Part shown: positions 23,732-32,935 of the stretch, piece by piece
How the letters are laid out: each line of letters starts with the position of its first letter
Numbering within the stretch: position 1 is the stretch's first letter
Source: Serratia rubidaea
Lineage (GTDB): Bacteria > Pseudomonadota > Gammaproteobacteria > Enterobacterales > Enterobacteriaceae
Assembly (NCBI GenBank): GCA_901472405.1
Contig: LR590463.1
Span: forward strand, 434,001 to 498,000
DNA: 64,000 bases
Direction of reading: 5' to 3'
Program-made: the position numbers and the translations under genes
The notes under the pieces: generated by a model
What the model was told of the DNA's origin: nothing
Seen by the model: the letters and a program-made list of their open reading frames with translations, nothing else
Database searches by the model: none

Positions 23732-24617
23732 ATGAAGCTTTTCTTACGCTGGTGTTACGTTGCGACAGCGCTCATGCTGGCAGGATGCAGCAACAATGAT
23801 TGGCGTAAAGACGAAGTTTTTGGCGATCCCGTTGCAGCCAACGCTGCAGCAGGAAGTGATCCTGGCGCGCATGGAACAAATTCTTGCCAGCCGGGCACTG
23901 ACGGACGATGAACGCGCACAGCTTTTATATGAGCGCGGTGTGCTGTATGATAGCCTCGGGCTACGTGCACTGGCGCGCAATGATTTTTCACAAGCGCTGG
24001 CGATACGTCCTGATATGCCGGAAGTTTTCAACTACCTGGGCATTTACTTAACGCAGGCAGGCAATTTTGATGCTGCCTATGAAGCGTTTGATTCTGTACT
24101 AGAGCTTGATCCAACTTACAATTACGCGCGTTTAAACCGGGGCATCGCACTGTACTATGGCGGCCGCTTCCCGTTGGCGCAGGATGATCTGCAGGCGTTT
24201 TATCAAGACGACCCAAACGATCCCTTCCGTTCGTTATGGCTGTACCTGGTGGAAAGAGAAATCGATCCCAAGATGGCCGTCAGCGCGCTCCAGCAGCGTT
24301 ATGACAAAGCGGACAGAGGGCAATGGGGATGGAATATTGTCGAATTCTACCTGGGCGATATCAGCGAAAACACGCTGATGGAACGCCTCAAGGCAGATGC
24401 AACGGATAACACTTCGCTCGCTGAGCATCTCAGTGAAACTGACTTCTATTTGGGTAAACACTACCTGAGTCTGGGGGACAAGAACTCCGCTTCGGCGTTG
24501 TTCAAACTGACGGTCGCTAACAACGTTCATAACTTTGTTGAGCACCGCTATGCATTGTTGGAATTGGCGCTTTTGGGCCAAGAACAAGACGACCTATCGG
24601 AATCGGACCAGCAATAG
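23732..24617 (+). CDS. nlpI: Lipoprotein NlpI (one-base insertion near 23819)
   Basis: Outer-membrane TPR lipoprotein that acts as adaptor for Prc and peptidoglycan endopeptidases such as MepS. The signal [19 protein letters not shown] has its lipobox LAGC at 16-19 (Cys19). The T-run in GAAGTTTTTGGCG has one T too many. Correction gives [18 protein letters not shown] and 294 residues, the E. coli length. TPR repeats include [20 protein letters not shown] and [20 protein letters not shown]. It sits between pnp and deaD, as in E. coli. Confidence 0.94.
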
Positions 24618-24735
24618 CTGACGAACACTTATATCAGCCGGATAGACCATGGCGTTTTGCCATCGCTATCGCCTTAACGGGTGAGGGCTTTTTTGTTCGT
24701 TTTATAATCTAATTTGAGCCGGTTCACACTTTTCA

Positions 24736-24816
24736 ATGAAAATGACTGAAAATTTTCGCGATGAGTTATGTAGACTGGCAGCCATTATTAATGAGGCACG
24801 TGTACATGACTGTTGA
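24736..24816 (+). CDS. yrbN: Small protein YrbN, 26 codons, overlapping deaD
   Basis: Short ORF encoding 26 residues, starting [20 protein letters not shown] and ending ARVHDC. It closely resembles the E. coli small protein YrbN as I recall it. The stop at 24814-24816 lies inside deaD, so the two overlap by 11 bp in different frames. This suggests translational coupling to deaD. Function unknown. Below the usual ORF size cut-off and easily missed. Confidence 0.85.
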   Translation: MKMTENFRDELCRLAAIINEARVHDC

Positions 24817-26661
24817 GCTTGAAACCTCTTTTGCTGACCTGGGGCTGTCTGCTCCGATCATTTCTGCTCTGAACGACCTGGGCTATGTTAAGCCATCACC
24901 TATTCAGGCTGAGTGTATTCCTCACCTGTTGAACGGCCGCGATGTGCTGGGTATGGCACAAACCGGCAGCGGCAAGACTGCGGCGTTCTCGCTGCCGCTG
25001 CTGCACAATATCGACGCTTCCCTGAAGGCGCCACAAATCCTGGTGCTGGCGCCAACCCGCGAACTGGCGGTGCAGGTTGCCGAAGCGATGACCGATTTCT
25101 CCAAACATATGAACGGCGTGAACGTTGTGGCCCTGTATGGCGGCCAGCGTTACGACGTACAGCTGCGCGCCCTGCGTCAAGGCCCGCAAATCGTGGTGGG
25201 TACGCCAGGCCGTCTGCTGGACCACCTGAAACGCGGCACCCTGAACCTCTCCAACCTGAGCGGTCTGGTGCTGGATGAAGCCGACGAAATGCTGCGCATG
25301 GGCTTTATCGAAGACGTTGAAACCATCATGGCGGAAATCCCGGCTGAACATCAGACCGCGCTGTTCTCCGCCACCATGCCGGAAGCGATTCGCCGCATCA
25401 CCCGCCGCTTTATGAAAGAGCCGCAGGAAGTGCGCATTCAGTCCAGCATCAACACCCGTCCGGACATCAGCCAGAGCTACTGGACGGCGTACGGCATGCG
25501 TAAAAACGAAGCGCTGGTGCGTTTCCTGGAAGCGGAAGACTTTGATGCGGCGATTATCTTCGTGCGCACCAAAAACGCCACGCTGGAAGTGGCGGAAGCG
25601 CTGGAGCGTAACGGCTACAGCAGCGCGCGCTGAACGGCGACATGAACCAGGCGCTGCGTGAGCAGACCCTGGAGCGCCTGAAAGACGGCCGCCTGGATAT
25701 TCTGATCGCCACCGACGTGGCGGCGCGTGGTCTGGACGTTGAGCGTATCAGCCTGGTGGTTAACTACGATATCCCGATGGACGCAGAATCTTACGTTCAC
25801 CGTATCGGTCGTACCGGCCGCGCCGGTCGCGCCGGTCGCGCGCTGCTGTTCGTGGAAAACCGCGAACGCCGCCTGCTGCGCAACATCGAGCGCACCATGA
25901 AGCTGACCATTCCGGAAGTAGAACTGCCGAACGCAGAACTGCTGGGCAAACGCCGTCTGGAAAAATTCGCCGCTAAAGTTCAGCAGCAGCTGGAAAGCAG
26001 CGATCTGGATATGTACCGTGCACTGCTGGCTAAACTGCAGCCGGAAGAAGAGCTGGACATGGAAACGCTGGCCGCCGCGCTGCTGAAAATGGCGCAGGGC
26101 GAACGCCCGCTGATCCTGCCGCCGGATCCGGTCTTCAAGCCGCGTAAACCACGTGAGTTCAACGATCGTGACGACCGCCGCGGCGACCGTCGTGACGGCG
26201 ACCGTCCGCGTCGTGAACGTCGTGACGTTGGTGAAATGCAGCTGTACCGCATTGAAGTGGGCCGTGATGACGGTGTTGAAGTGCGTCATATCGTGGGCGC
26301 TATCGCCAACGAAGGCGACATCAGCAGCCGTTACATCGGTAACATCAAGCTGTTTGGCTCCCACTCCACCATCGAGCTGCCAAAAGGCATGCCGGGCGAG
26401 ATCCTGAATCACTTCACTCGCACCCGCATTCTGAACAAGCCGATGAACATGCAGCTGCTGGGCGATGCACAGCCGCACGAGCGCCGCGAACGTCGCGACG
26501 GCGGCAACCGTCGTCCGTTCAACGGTGAGCGCCGTGAAGGCGGCCCACGTCGTTCTTTCGGTGAACGTCGTGAAGGCGGCAACGCAGCCGGCAACGGCGA
26601 GCGTCGTGGCGGCAACGCCAGCCGCGAGCGCGCACCACGTCGTCGTTTCGGCGATGCATAA
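24806..26661 (+). CDS. deaD: Cold-shock DEAD-box RNA helicase (one-base deletion near 25626)
   Basis: ATP-dependent RNA helicase for ribosome assembly and mRNA unwinding at low temperature (CsdA). Q-motif ([15 protein letters not shown]), Walker [13 protein letters not shown] box [11 protein letters not shown], and [14 protein letters not shown]. After these come the DbpA-like RNA-binding domain and an Arg/Gly-rich tail ([20 protein letters not shown]). The ATG at 24806 lies inside yrbN. The frame breaks in AGCGCGCGCTG; adding one G gives [16 protein letters not shown] and 618 residues. Confidence 0.95.
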
Positions 26662-26685
26662 GTAAGGATTAGCCAATCCATGACC

Positions 26686-26712
26686 AAACCAGCCTGCGGG
26701 CTGGTTTTTTTA
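26686..26712 (+). terminator. Rho-independent terminator after deaD
   Basis: AAACCAGCC-TGC-GGGCTGGTTT stem ending in a run of seven T residues. Confidence 0.88.
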
Positions 26713-26792
26713 TGCCTGCAATCTGCCTTTCCGCGCCGGATGGCGTATCATTTACAAGGTTTTTCTTAATGATTTAACGGACAGGGGATGCC

Positions 26793-28004
26793 GTGAACTG
26801 GCAACAATTTAAAACTGACTATCTAGTGCGTTTCTGGGCGCCGCTGCCGGCGGTGATCGCCGCCGGTCTGCTGGCCACTTATTACTTTGGCCTGACCGGT
26901 ACCTTCTGGGCGGTCACCGGGGAATTTACCCGCTGGGGCGGCCACGTTCTGCAATGGCTGGGGCTGCATCCCGAACAGTGGGCGTATTTCAAAGTGATTG
27001 GCCTGGAAGGCACGCCGCTGACGCGCATCGACGGCCGGATGATTATCGGCATGTTCGCCGGCTGCATTGCCGCCGCGCTGTGGGCCAACAACATCAAGCT
27101 GCGCCGGCCGCAGCACCGCATTCGCATTGTGCAGGCGCTGCTGGGCGGCATTATCGCCGGTTTCGGCGCGCGCCTGGCGATGGGCTGCAACCTGGCGGCA
27201 TTTTTTACCGGTATTCCGCAGTTTTCGCTGCACGCCTGGCTGTTTGCGCTGGCGACCGCCGTCGGCTCTTACTTTGGCGCCAAATTTACCCTGCTGCCGC
27301 TGTTCCGCGTGCCGGTAAAACTGCAGAAAGTGCAGGCCGCCGCGCCGCTGACCCAGCTGCCGCAGCAGGCGCGCCGCCGTTTCCGTCTGGGGATGGTTAT
27401 CTTCCTGTTGATGACGGCCTGGTCGCTGTGGACGCTGTTTGATGCGCCGAAGCTGGGCATCGCCATGCTGTTCGGCATCGCCTTCGGCCTGCTGATCGAA
27501 CGGGCGCAGATTTGCTTCACCTCGGCGTTTCGCGATCTGTGGATCACCGGCCGTACCCATATGGCGCGGGCGATTATTTTAGGCATGGCGGTCAGCGCCA
27601 TCGGCATCTTCAGCTATGTGCAGCTGGGCGTGGCGCCCAAAATCATGTGGGCCGGGCCGAACGCGCTGATTGGCGGCCTGCTGTTCGGCTTCGGCATCGT
27701 GCTGGCCGGCGGCTGCGAGACCGGCTGGATGTACCGCGCGGTGGAAGGGCAGGTGCACTACTGGTGGGTCGGGCTGGGCAATATCATCGGCGCGACGCTG
27801 CTGGCCTACTACTGGGATGCGCTGGCGCCGTCGCTGGCCACCGACTATGACAAGGTCAACCTGCTGGAGGTATTCGGTCCGACGGGCGGGCTGCTGGTGA
27901 CTTACCTGCTGTTGGCGTTGGCGTTGGTCGCCATGCTGTGGTGGGAGAAACGCTTTTTCCGCGCCAAGGCGCGGGCAGAACAGGTTAGTGCGAGGAGTAT
28001 GTGA
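26793..28004 (+). CDS. yedE: YedE-family (YeeE/YedE) sulfur-compound transporter
   Basis: Polytopic inner-membrane protein of 403 residues from the DUF395 family; relatives such as TsuA import thiosulfate. The three family cysteines are visible in LAMGCNLAAFFTG, ERAQICFTSAFRD and AGGCETGWMYRAVEG, flanked by glycine-rich re-entrant segments. It overlaps yedF, forming the conserved yedEF pair. E. coli has this pair elsewhere on the chromosome; here it occupies the place of mtr after deaD. The exact substrate is unknown. Confidence 0.88.
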   Translation: MNWQQFKTDYLVRFWAPLPAVIAAGLLATYYFGLTGTFWAVTGEFTRWGGHVLQWLGLHPEQWAYFKVIGLEGTPLTRIDGRMIIGMFAGCIAAALWANNIKLRRPQHRIRIVQALLGGIIAGFGARLAMGCNLAAFFTGIPQFSLHAWLFALATAVGSYFGAKFTLLPLFRVPVKLQKVQAAAPLTQLPQQARRRFRLGMVIFLLMTAWSLWTLFDAPKLGIAMLFGIAFGLLIERAQICFTSAFRDLWITGRTHMARAIILGMAVSAIGIFSYVQLGVAPKIMWAGPNALIGGLLFGFGIVLAGGCETGWMYRAVEGQVHYWWVGLGNIIGATLLAYYWDALAPSLATDYDKVNLLEVFGPTGGLLVTYLLLALALVAMLWWEKRFFRAKARAEQVSARSM

Positions 28005-28243
28005 TGATGCAACAAACGATAGTGCCGGATTACCGTCTGGATATGCTGGGTGAGCCGTGCCCGTACCCGGCGGTGGCGACGCTGGAAGCGATGCCACAGC
28101 TGAAAGCCGGCGAAATCCTGGAGGTGATCAGCGATTGCCCGCAGTCGATCAATAACATCCCGCTCGATGCGCGCAACCACGGCTACACGGTGCTGGATAT
28201 CCAGCAGGACGGGCCGACCATCCGCTACCTGATCCAGCGTTAA
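28004..28243 (+). CDS. yedF: TusA-like sulfurtransferase YedF
   Basis: 79-residue protein of the TusA/SirA fold with the CPxP active-site motif in LGEPCPYPAVATLEAM. It closely matches E. coli YedF (VPDYRLDM, NNIPLDARNHGYTVLDIQQ). Possible starts are GTG 28001, ATG 28004 and ATG 28007. GAGGAG at 27992-27997 best fits the ATGs, and I give the first. It probably passes sulfur delivered by YedE; the partner is not known. Confidence 0.9.
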   Translation: MMQQTIVPDYRLDMLGEPCPYPAVATLEAMPQLKAGEILEVISDCPQSINNIPLDARNHGYTVLDIQQDGPTIRYLIQR

Positions 28244-28265
28244 CCGCGCGGGCCTGTGCCCGCCG

Positions 28266-29132
28266 TTACTCCGCGCCGCCGGTCAGCAGTTGCAGGCGGC
28301 GCTCGCTCTGCTCATCCGCCGGTATATACACCAGCATCCGGTCGCCGTTGCGCGGCGCCGACCACCAGTTATTCTGCCGCAGACTCATTTCCCCGACCTG
28401 CGGGTGGAGGAAGCGTTTGACGTTGTTATCGATGCTGCGTACCTCATGCCGCTCCCACAGCGCGCGAAAATCCTCCGAGACCGACAGATAGCGGGCTAGC
28501 TGCTGCTCCCAGACCGGATCGCCCAGATGTTCCGCCATCTGCGCGCGGAACAGCGCCACCATTTTCGGCATGATATCGTCCCAGTCCAGCTGGCTGGCGC
28601 GCCACTGCTCGTGGGTGAACGCCAGATAGATACAGTTACGATCCTCCGGCGGCAGCGTAGCCAGATCGACGCCCATCAGCAGACAGTAGGCGCGGTTAAA
28701 GCCGAGAATATCAAAACGTGCGTTAGAGATGATCGCCGGCAGCGGATCGAGCTGATCCAGCAGCCGCTGCCCGTAGGGCGACAGCTTTTCACAGCCGTCG
28801 TGGCGGGCGCCGGCCGGCAGACTTTGCCCCGCCAGTCTGAACAGGTGGTGGGTTTCCGCCTCGTTGCACTGCAGCGCGTGGGCGATGGCGCTCAGCGTTT
28901 TCGCCGAGGCCTGGATCGCCCGGCCCTGTTCCAGCCAGGTGTACCAGGTAATGCCGACGTCGGCCAGCTGCGCCACTTCCTCCCGGCGCAGGCCGGGCGT
29001 GCGGCGCTGGCGCATACGCGGCAGGCCCAGCCGGTTCGGGTCCAGGCTTTCGCGGCGCGCGCGCAAAAAGGCGCCCAGCTGCTTGCGGTTATCTGCCTGT
29101 CCGGCGTCGAACGGGGATATGGTTTCAGACAT
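28266..29132 (-). CDS. XRE-family regulator with MmyB-like ligand-binding domain
   Basis: 288-residue transcriptional regulator. The N-terminal helix-turn-helix (RKQLGAFLRARRESL, GLRREEVAQLADVGITWYTWLEQG) is followed by the MmyB-type C-terminal domain (ILGFNRAYCLLMGVDL, ... NNVKRFLHPQVGEMSL). Such proteins bind small or fatty-acid-like ligands through the C-terminal domain. It is divergent from an MFS exporter, with a 121-bp shared region, and probably regulates it. The ligand is unknown. The frame is intact. Confidence 0.85.
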   Translation of the reverse strand: MSETISPFDAGQADNRKQLGAFLRARRESLDPNRLGLPRMRQRRTPGLRREEVAQLADVGITWYTWLEQGRAIQASAKTLSAIAHALQCNEAETHHLFRLAGQSLPAGARHDGCEKLSPYGQRLLDQLDPLPAIISNARFDILGFNRAYCLLMGVDLATLPPEDRNCIYLAFTHEQWRASQLDWDDIMPKMVALFRAQMAEHLGDPVWEQQLARYLSVSEDFRALWERHEVRSIDNNVKRFLHPQVGEMSLRQNNWWSAPRNGDRMLVYIPADEQSERRLQLLTGGAE

Positions 29133-29157
29133 AAATAGTTTCCCTGCGCAATAAGAC

Positions 29158-29205
29158 CGGTAGTTTTTATACCATGATAATCAAGAACTGGTACCCGTTT
29201 AATTT
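29158..29205. promoter_or_regulatory. Candidate operator in the XRE-MFS divergent region
   Basis: Two short palindromes lie close together: GGTA-GTTTTTA-TACC and the ACTGGTACCCGT segment containing GGTACC. Both share GGTA/TACC half-sites. Their position between divergent regulator and exporter makes them operator candidates. Weak evidence, pattern only. Confidence 0.35.
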
Positions 29206-29253
29206 AATGGTGATGCTAGTCACATTCCTGGTTTGATACAAGGGTAGGACACG

Positions 29254-30696
29254 ATGAGCACACCATCATCCGCGGCCGGTCTGGGCCGTGCGGGATTGAT
29301 AATTTTATTGGCGGGGCAGCTGTTGCCGATGATCGACTTTTCCATCGTCAACGTCGGGCTGGACGCGATGGCGCAGTCGCTGCACGCCAGTCCGACGCAG
29401 CTGGAGCTGATCGTCGCGGTTTACGGCGTGGCGTTTGCCGTTTGTCTGGCGATGGGCAGCCGCATGGGGGATAACCTGGGGCGCAGACGTCTGTTTTTAT
29501 GGGGCGTGCGGCTGTTCGCCGTGGCCTCGCTGATGTGCGGCCTGGCGAACTCGGTCTGGCTGCTGCTGGTGGCGCGTACGCTGCAGGGCGTCGGCGCGGC
29601 GATGATTGTGCCGCAGATTATGGCGACCATTCACGTTTGCCTGCGCGGACGCGAGCACGCCCGGGCGATGGCCCTGTACGGCGGCATCGGCGGGCTGGCG
29701 TTTATCATCGGCCAGGTGCTGGGCGGGTTGCTGATTTCACTGAATATCGCCGGCTACGGCTGGCGCAGCGTCTTTTTGATCAATATTCCGCTGTGCGCGC
29801 TGGTGCTGGCCTGCGCCCATCGCTGGGTGCCGGACACGCGCGCGGAGCGGCCGGTCAGTATCGACTGGCCCGGCACTTTACTGCTGGCGCTGACCATCGT
29901 CTGCCTGCTGTTTCCGCTGGCGCTGGGGCCGGTGTGGCACTGGCCGTGGCCGTGTCTGGCGTTGCTGGCGCTTAGCGGGCCGCTGTTGCTGCAGCTGTGG
30001 CGCGTGGAGCTGCGGCAGGAACGGCGCAATAACTTCCCGCTGCTGCCGCCGGCGCTGCTGCGGCTGGCGAGCGTCAGATTCGGGCTGACCATCGCTATTT
30101 TGTTTTTCTCCTGCTGGAGCGGCTTTATGTTTGTGATGGCGCTGACGCTGCAGGCGGGCGCGCAGCTGAACGCCTTCCAGTCGGGCAATGCGTTTATTGC
30201 GCTCGGGGTGGCCTATTTTATCTCCTCACTGCTGAGCAGCACGGTGATCGAGCATATCGGCAAGGTGCGCGCGCTGCTGCTTGGCTGCCTGATCCAGATC
30301 GGCGGGCTGTTGGCGCTGATGCTGACCATGCTGCTGGTGTGGCCGCAGCCGGGCATTCTCAATTTGATCCCGGCGACGCTGCTGATTGGCGCCGGTCAGG
30401 CGCTGATCGTCAGCGGCTTCTTCCGTATTGGTCTGGCGGACGTGCCGGTCGAGCATGCCGGTTCCGGCAGCGCCCTGCTGGCGACGGTGCAACAGACGTC
30501 GCTGGGGCTGGGGCCGATTCTGTTGGGGACGGTGCTGGTGCAGGTGCTGCACGTGTCGCCGGGCGACTACCTGCATGCTTTGCTGGCGGCATTGGCGCTG
30601 GAACTGCTGCTGATGTTGGCGCTGCTGCTGCGCACCGGGCTGGCGTTGCGCGCCGATCGGCGGTTGGCGGCGGCCGGGCAGCCTTCACGCAGCTGA
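29254..30696 (+). CDS. MFS transporter, DHA2 (14-TM) drug:H+ antiporter family
   Basis: 480-residue inner-membrane exporter. TM1 carries LPMIDFSIVNVGLDAM, the DHA2 motif D1 region. Motif A is in GSRMGDNLGRRRLFLWG and motif C-like GGIGGLAFIIGQVLGG is in TM5. About 14 hydrophobic segments suit DHA2. An outer-membrane or HlyD-type partner is not adjacent. Paired divergently with the XRE regulator, which suggests inducible efflux of a toxic compound. The substrate cannot be deduced. The frame is intact. Confidence 0.88.
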   Translation: MSTPSSAAGLGRAGLIILLAGQLLPMIDFSIVNVGLDAMAQSLHASPTQLELIVAVYGVAFAVCLAMGSRMGDNLGRRRLFLWGVRLFAVASLMCGLANSVWLLLVARTLQGVGAAMIVPQIMATIHVCLRGREHARAMALYGGIGGLAFIIGQVLGGLLISLNIAGYGWRSVFLINIPLCALVLACAHRWVPDTRAERPVSIDWPGTLLLALTIVCLLFPLALGPVWHWPWPCLALLALSGPLLLQLWRVELRQERRNNFPLLPPALLRLASVRFGLTIAILFFSCWSGFMFVMALTLQAGAQLNAFQSGNAFIALGVAYFISSLLSSTVIEHIGKVRALLLGCLIQIGGLLALMLTMLLVWPQPGILNLIPATLLIGAGQALIVSGFFRIGLADVPVEHAGSGSALLATVQQTSLGLGPILLGTVLVQVLHVSPGDYLHALLAALALELLLMLALLLRTGLALRADRRLAAAGQPSRS

Positions 30697-30701
30697 AACA
30701 A

Positions 30702-30726
30702 GGGCGGGGGAAGGACTCCCCCGCCC
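30702..30726. terminator. Hairpin between the convergent MFS and yhbW genes
   Basis: GGGCGGGGG-AAGGACT-CCCCCGCCC perfect nine-pair stem just after the MFS stop. No T-run follows, so the termination function is inferred from position. Confidence 0.5.
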
Positions 30727-30740
30727 GCGGCGCGCGGCGT

Positions 30741-31753
30741 TTAGCCGCGCGTTAACCCATCCTTCACCTGCGCGACGATCTCAAACGAACGCAGCCGCGC
30801 CTGATGGTCAAAGATCTGGCCGTTAACCATGATTTCATCGGCCTCGGTTTCCTGCAGCAGCGCCTGCAGCCCTTCGCGCACGCTATTTTCATCACCGACG
30901 ATCGACATCCGCAGCGCCTGTTCGACGCCATACTGCTCGCCGGCGCTCCACAGCGCGTGAATATTGTCTACCGGCGGCGGCAGCGGCCCCGGTTCGCCGC
31001 GGCGCAGGTTGATAAACTGCTGCTGCATGGAGCTGAACAGGAAGCGCGCATCGCGCTCGCTGTCGGCGGCAATCACGTTGACGCACACCATCGCATGCGG
31101 CTGCGGCCAGCGTTCGGAAGGCTGATAGTTTTCCCGGTACAGTCTCAGCGCCTGGAACAGCATATCCGGCGCGAAGTGGGAGGCGAAGGCGAACGGCAGG
31201 CCCAACTTGGCGGCCAGCTGCGCGCTGTACAGGCTGGAGCCCAGCAGCCAAATCGGCACGTGCAGCCCTTGCCCCGGCACCGCCTGTACCGGCTGTCCGG
31301 GCTGCGTCTCGGCAAAGTAGTGCTGCAGCTCCTGCACGTCGCGCGGGAAGTTATCCACCTCGCTGGACAGGTGGCGGCGCAGCGCCATCATGGTGCGCTG
31401 GTCGGTGCCGGGCGCGCGGCCCAGCCCCAGATCGATACGGCCGGGGTACAGCGACTCCAGCGTGCCGAACTGTTCGGCGATCACCAGCGGGCATGGTTGG
31501 GCAGCATCACGCCGCCAGAGCCCAGGCGAATAGTGTCGGTGCCGGCGGCCAGATAGCCGAGCAGCACCGAGGTCGCCGCGCTGCCGATACCGGTCATATT
31601 GTGATGTTCCGCCAACCAATAGCGTTGGAACCCCCACTTTTCAGCATGTTGTGCTAAATCTAAAGAGCAGTGAAACGCGTCGCGCGCCTTTGCTCCCTGA
31701 GGAATGGGGGAGAGATCCAGTACCGAAAGCGGGACCGATGCGTGTTGTGTCAT
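30741..31753 (-). CDS. yhbW: Luciferase-like (LLM) flavin monooxygenase YhbW (one-base deletion near 31490)
   Basis: Bacterial-luciferase-fold protein of 337 residues similar to E. coli YhbW. Conserved pieces are [40 protein letters not shown] and [17 protein letters not shown]. The substrate is unknown. The start [16 protein letters not shown] at 31753 is the E. coli-like one. The frame breaks in CCAGCGGGCATGG; adding one base gives [11 protein letters not shown]. It keeps the E. coli linkage to the ubiUV region, but four kilobases of insertion now lie between. Confidence 0.9.
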
Positions 31754-31852
31754 ATCATTCGTCCATTGTTGCAAGTTTCATCGCTTAAAGGGCGAGTGCA
31801 GGGATCTGCAATTTCACGTTAAAAGCATAATGCAAATTGCGGTTATAAAAGA

Positions 31853-31875
31853 GGATATACGTGCTTGTGATATCC
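31853..31875. promoter_or_regulatory. Inverted repeat upstream of the HlyD operon
   Basis: GGATAT-N11-ATATCC in an AT-rich 210-bp region between divergent yhbW and the HlyD gene. Possible regulator binding site; nothing else is recognisable there. Confidence 0.3.
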
Positions 31876-31963
31876 TTGTCGCAAATACGGCCTTTTGGGA
31901 GAGACCGACATTGTATGGACCGTCATATTTTCGCCAGCCGCTTACGCTCAGGGAGCTTGATGC

Positions 31964-32935
31964 ATGAATAAAAAGACCTTATTTACCCTGCTGCTGGTGG
32001 TGATCGCCATTGCGATGGCGGTATTGTTCCGCTCGCATAATCAGGATCTGTTGCTGCAGGGCGAAGTGGACGCGCCGGAAGTGATCGTGGCGTCAAAAGC
32101 CAAGGGACGGGTGGTGGAACGCCTGATTGAACGCGGCGATGACGTCAAGGCCGGCCAGGTGATGATTAAACTGGACAGCCCGGAGCTGCTGGCCCAGCTG
32201 CGTTCGGCGCAGGCGACGCGCGATGAGGCCAAGGCGCAGCTCGATCAGTCGCTGCACGGCACGCGCGAAGAGAACATCCGCAGCCTGCGCGCCAGCCTGG
32301 CGCAGGCGCAGGCCGAACTGCGCAACGCACAGCATGATTACGACCGCAACCGCAGCGTGGCGGCCAAAGGCTATATCTCCAAGTCCGAGCTGGACAGCTC
32401 GCGCCGTTCGCGCGATACCGCCTATCAACAGGTGCAGGACGCGAAGGCCAAGCTGGATGAAGGCATCAACGGCGACCGTATTGAGCTGCGTCAGCAATAC
32501 GCCGCGGCGCTGCGCGCAGCGGAAGAGAACCTGCTGGAAGTGCAGGCGCAGGCCGACGACCTGCAGGTGAAAGCGCCGGTGGACGGGGAAGTGGGGCCGA
32601 TTCCGGCCGAGGTCGGCGAACTGCTGAACGCCTCCAGCCCGCTGGTGACGCTGATCCGCCTGCCGGACGCCTACTTTGTGTTTAACCTGCGGGAAGATAT
32701 TCTGGCGAATATACGCAAGGGCGATAAGGTGAAGCTGCGCGTACCGGCGCTGAAGGATAAGCTCATCGATGCCGAAGTGCGTTATATCGCGCCGCTGGGG
32801 GATTACGCCACCAAACGCGCCACGCGCGCCACCGGCGACTTCGACCTGAAAACCTTTGAAGTACGCCTGTACCCGGCTCAGCCGATTGAAGGCCTGCGCC
32901 CAGGGATGAGCAGCTTATGGCAATGGAAAGAGTAA
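31964..32935 (+). CDS. HlyD-family periplasmic adaptor (membrane fusion protein)
   Basis: 323-residue membrane-fusion protein. N-terminal anchor helix (TLFTLLLVVIAIAMAVLF), lipoyl half-motif (GEVDAPEVIVASKAKGRVVE, ERGDDVKAGQVMIKLDS), a long alpha-hairpin (about 70-180) rich in Ala/Gln/Glu, then the second lipoyl half (DDLQVKAPVDGEVG) and beta-barrel. GGGAG lies eight bases before the ATG. It overlaps the first permease gene by 19 bp. Resembles E. coli YhiI in context, but an RbbA-like ATPase is missing. Confidence 0.88.
   Translation: MNKKTLFTLLLVVIAIAMAVLFRSHNQDLLLQGEVDAPEVIVASKAKGRVVERLIERGDDVKAGQVMIKLDSPELLAQLRSAQATRDEAKAQLDQSLHGTREENIRSLRASLAQAQAELRNAQHDYDRNRSVAAKGYISKSELDSSRRSRDTAYQQVQDAKAKLDEGINGDRIELRQQYAAALRAAEENLLEVQAQADDLQVKAPVDGEVGPIPAEVGELLNASSPLVTLIRLPDAYFVFNLREDILANIRKGDKVKLRVPALKDKLIDAEVRYIAPLGDYATKRATRATGDFDLKTFEVRLYPAQPIEGLRPGMSSLWQWKE

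Noticed and set aside
31704-31967. 87-codon ORF between yhbW and the HlyD gene
   Set aside because: It starts antisense inside yhbW, has no ribosome-binding site or family resemblance, and covers the likely promoter region.
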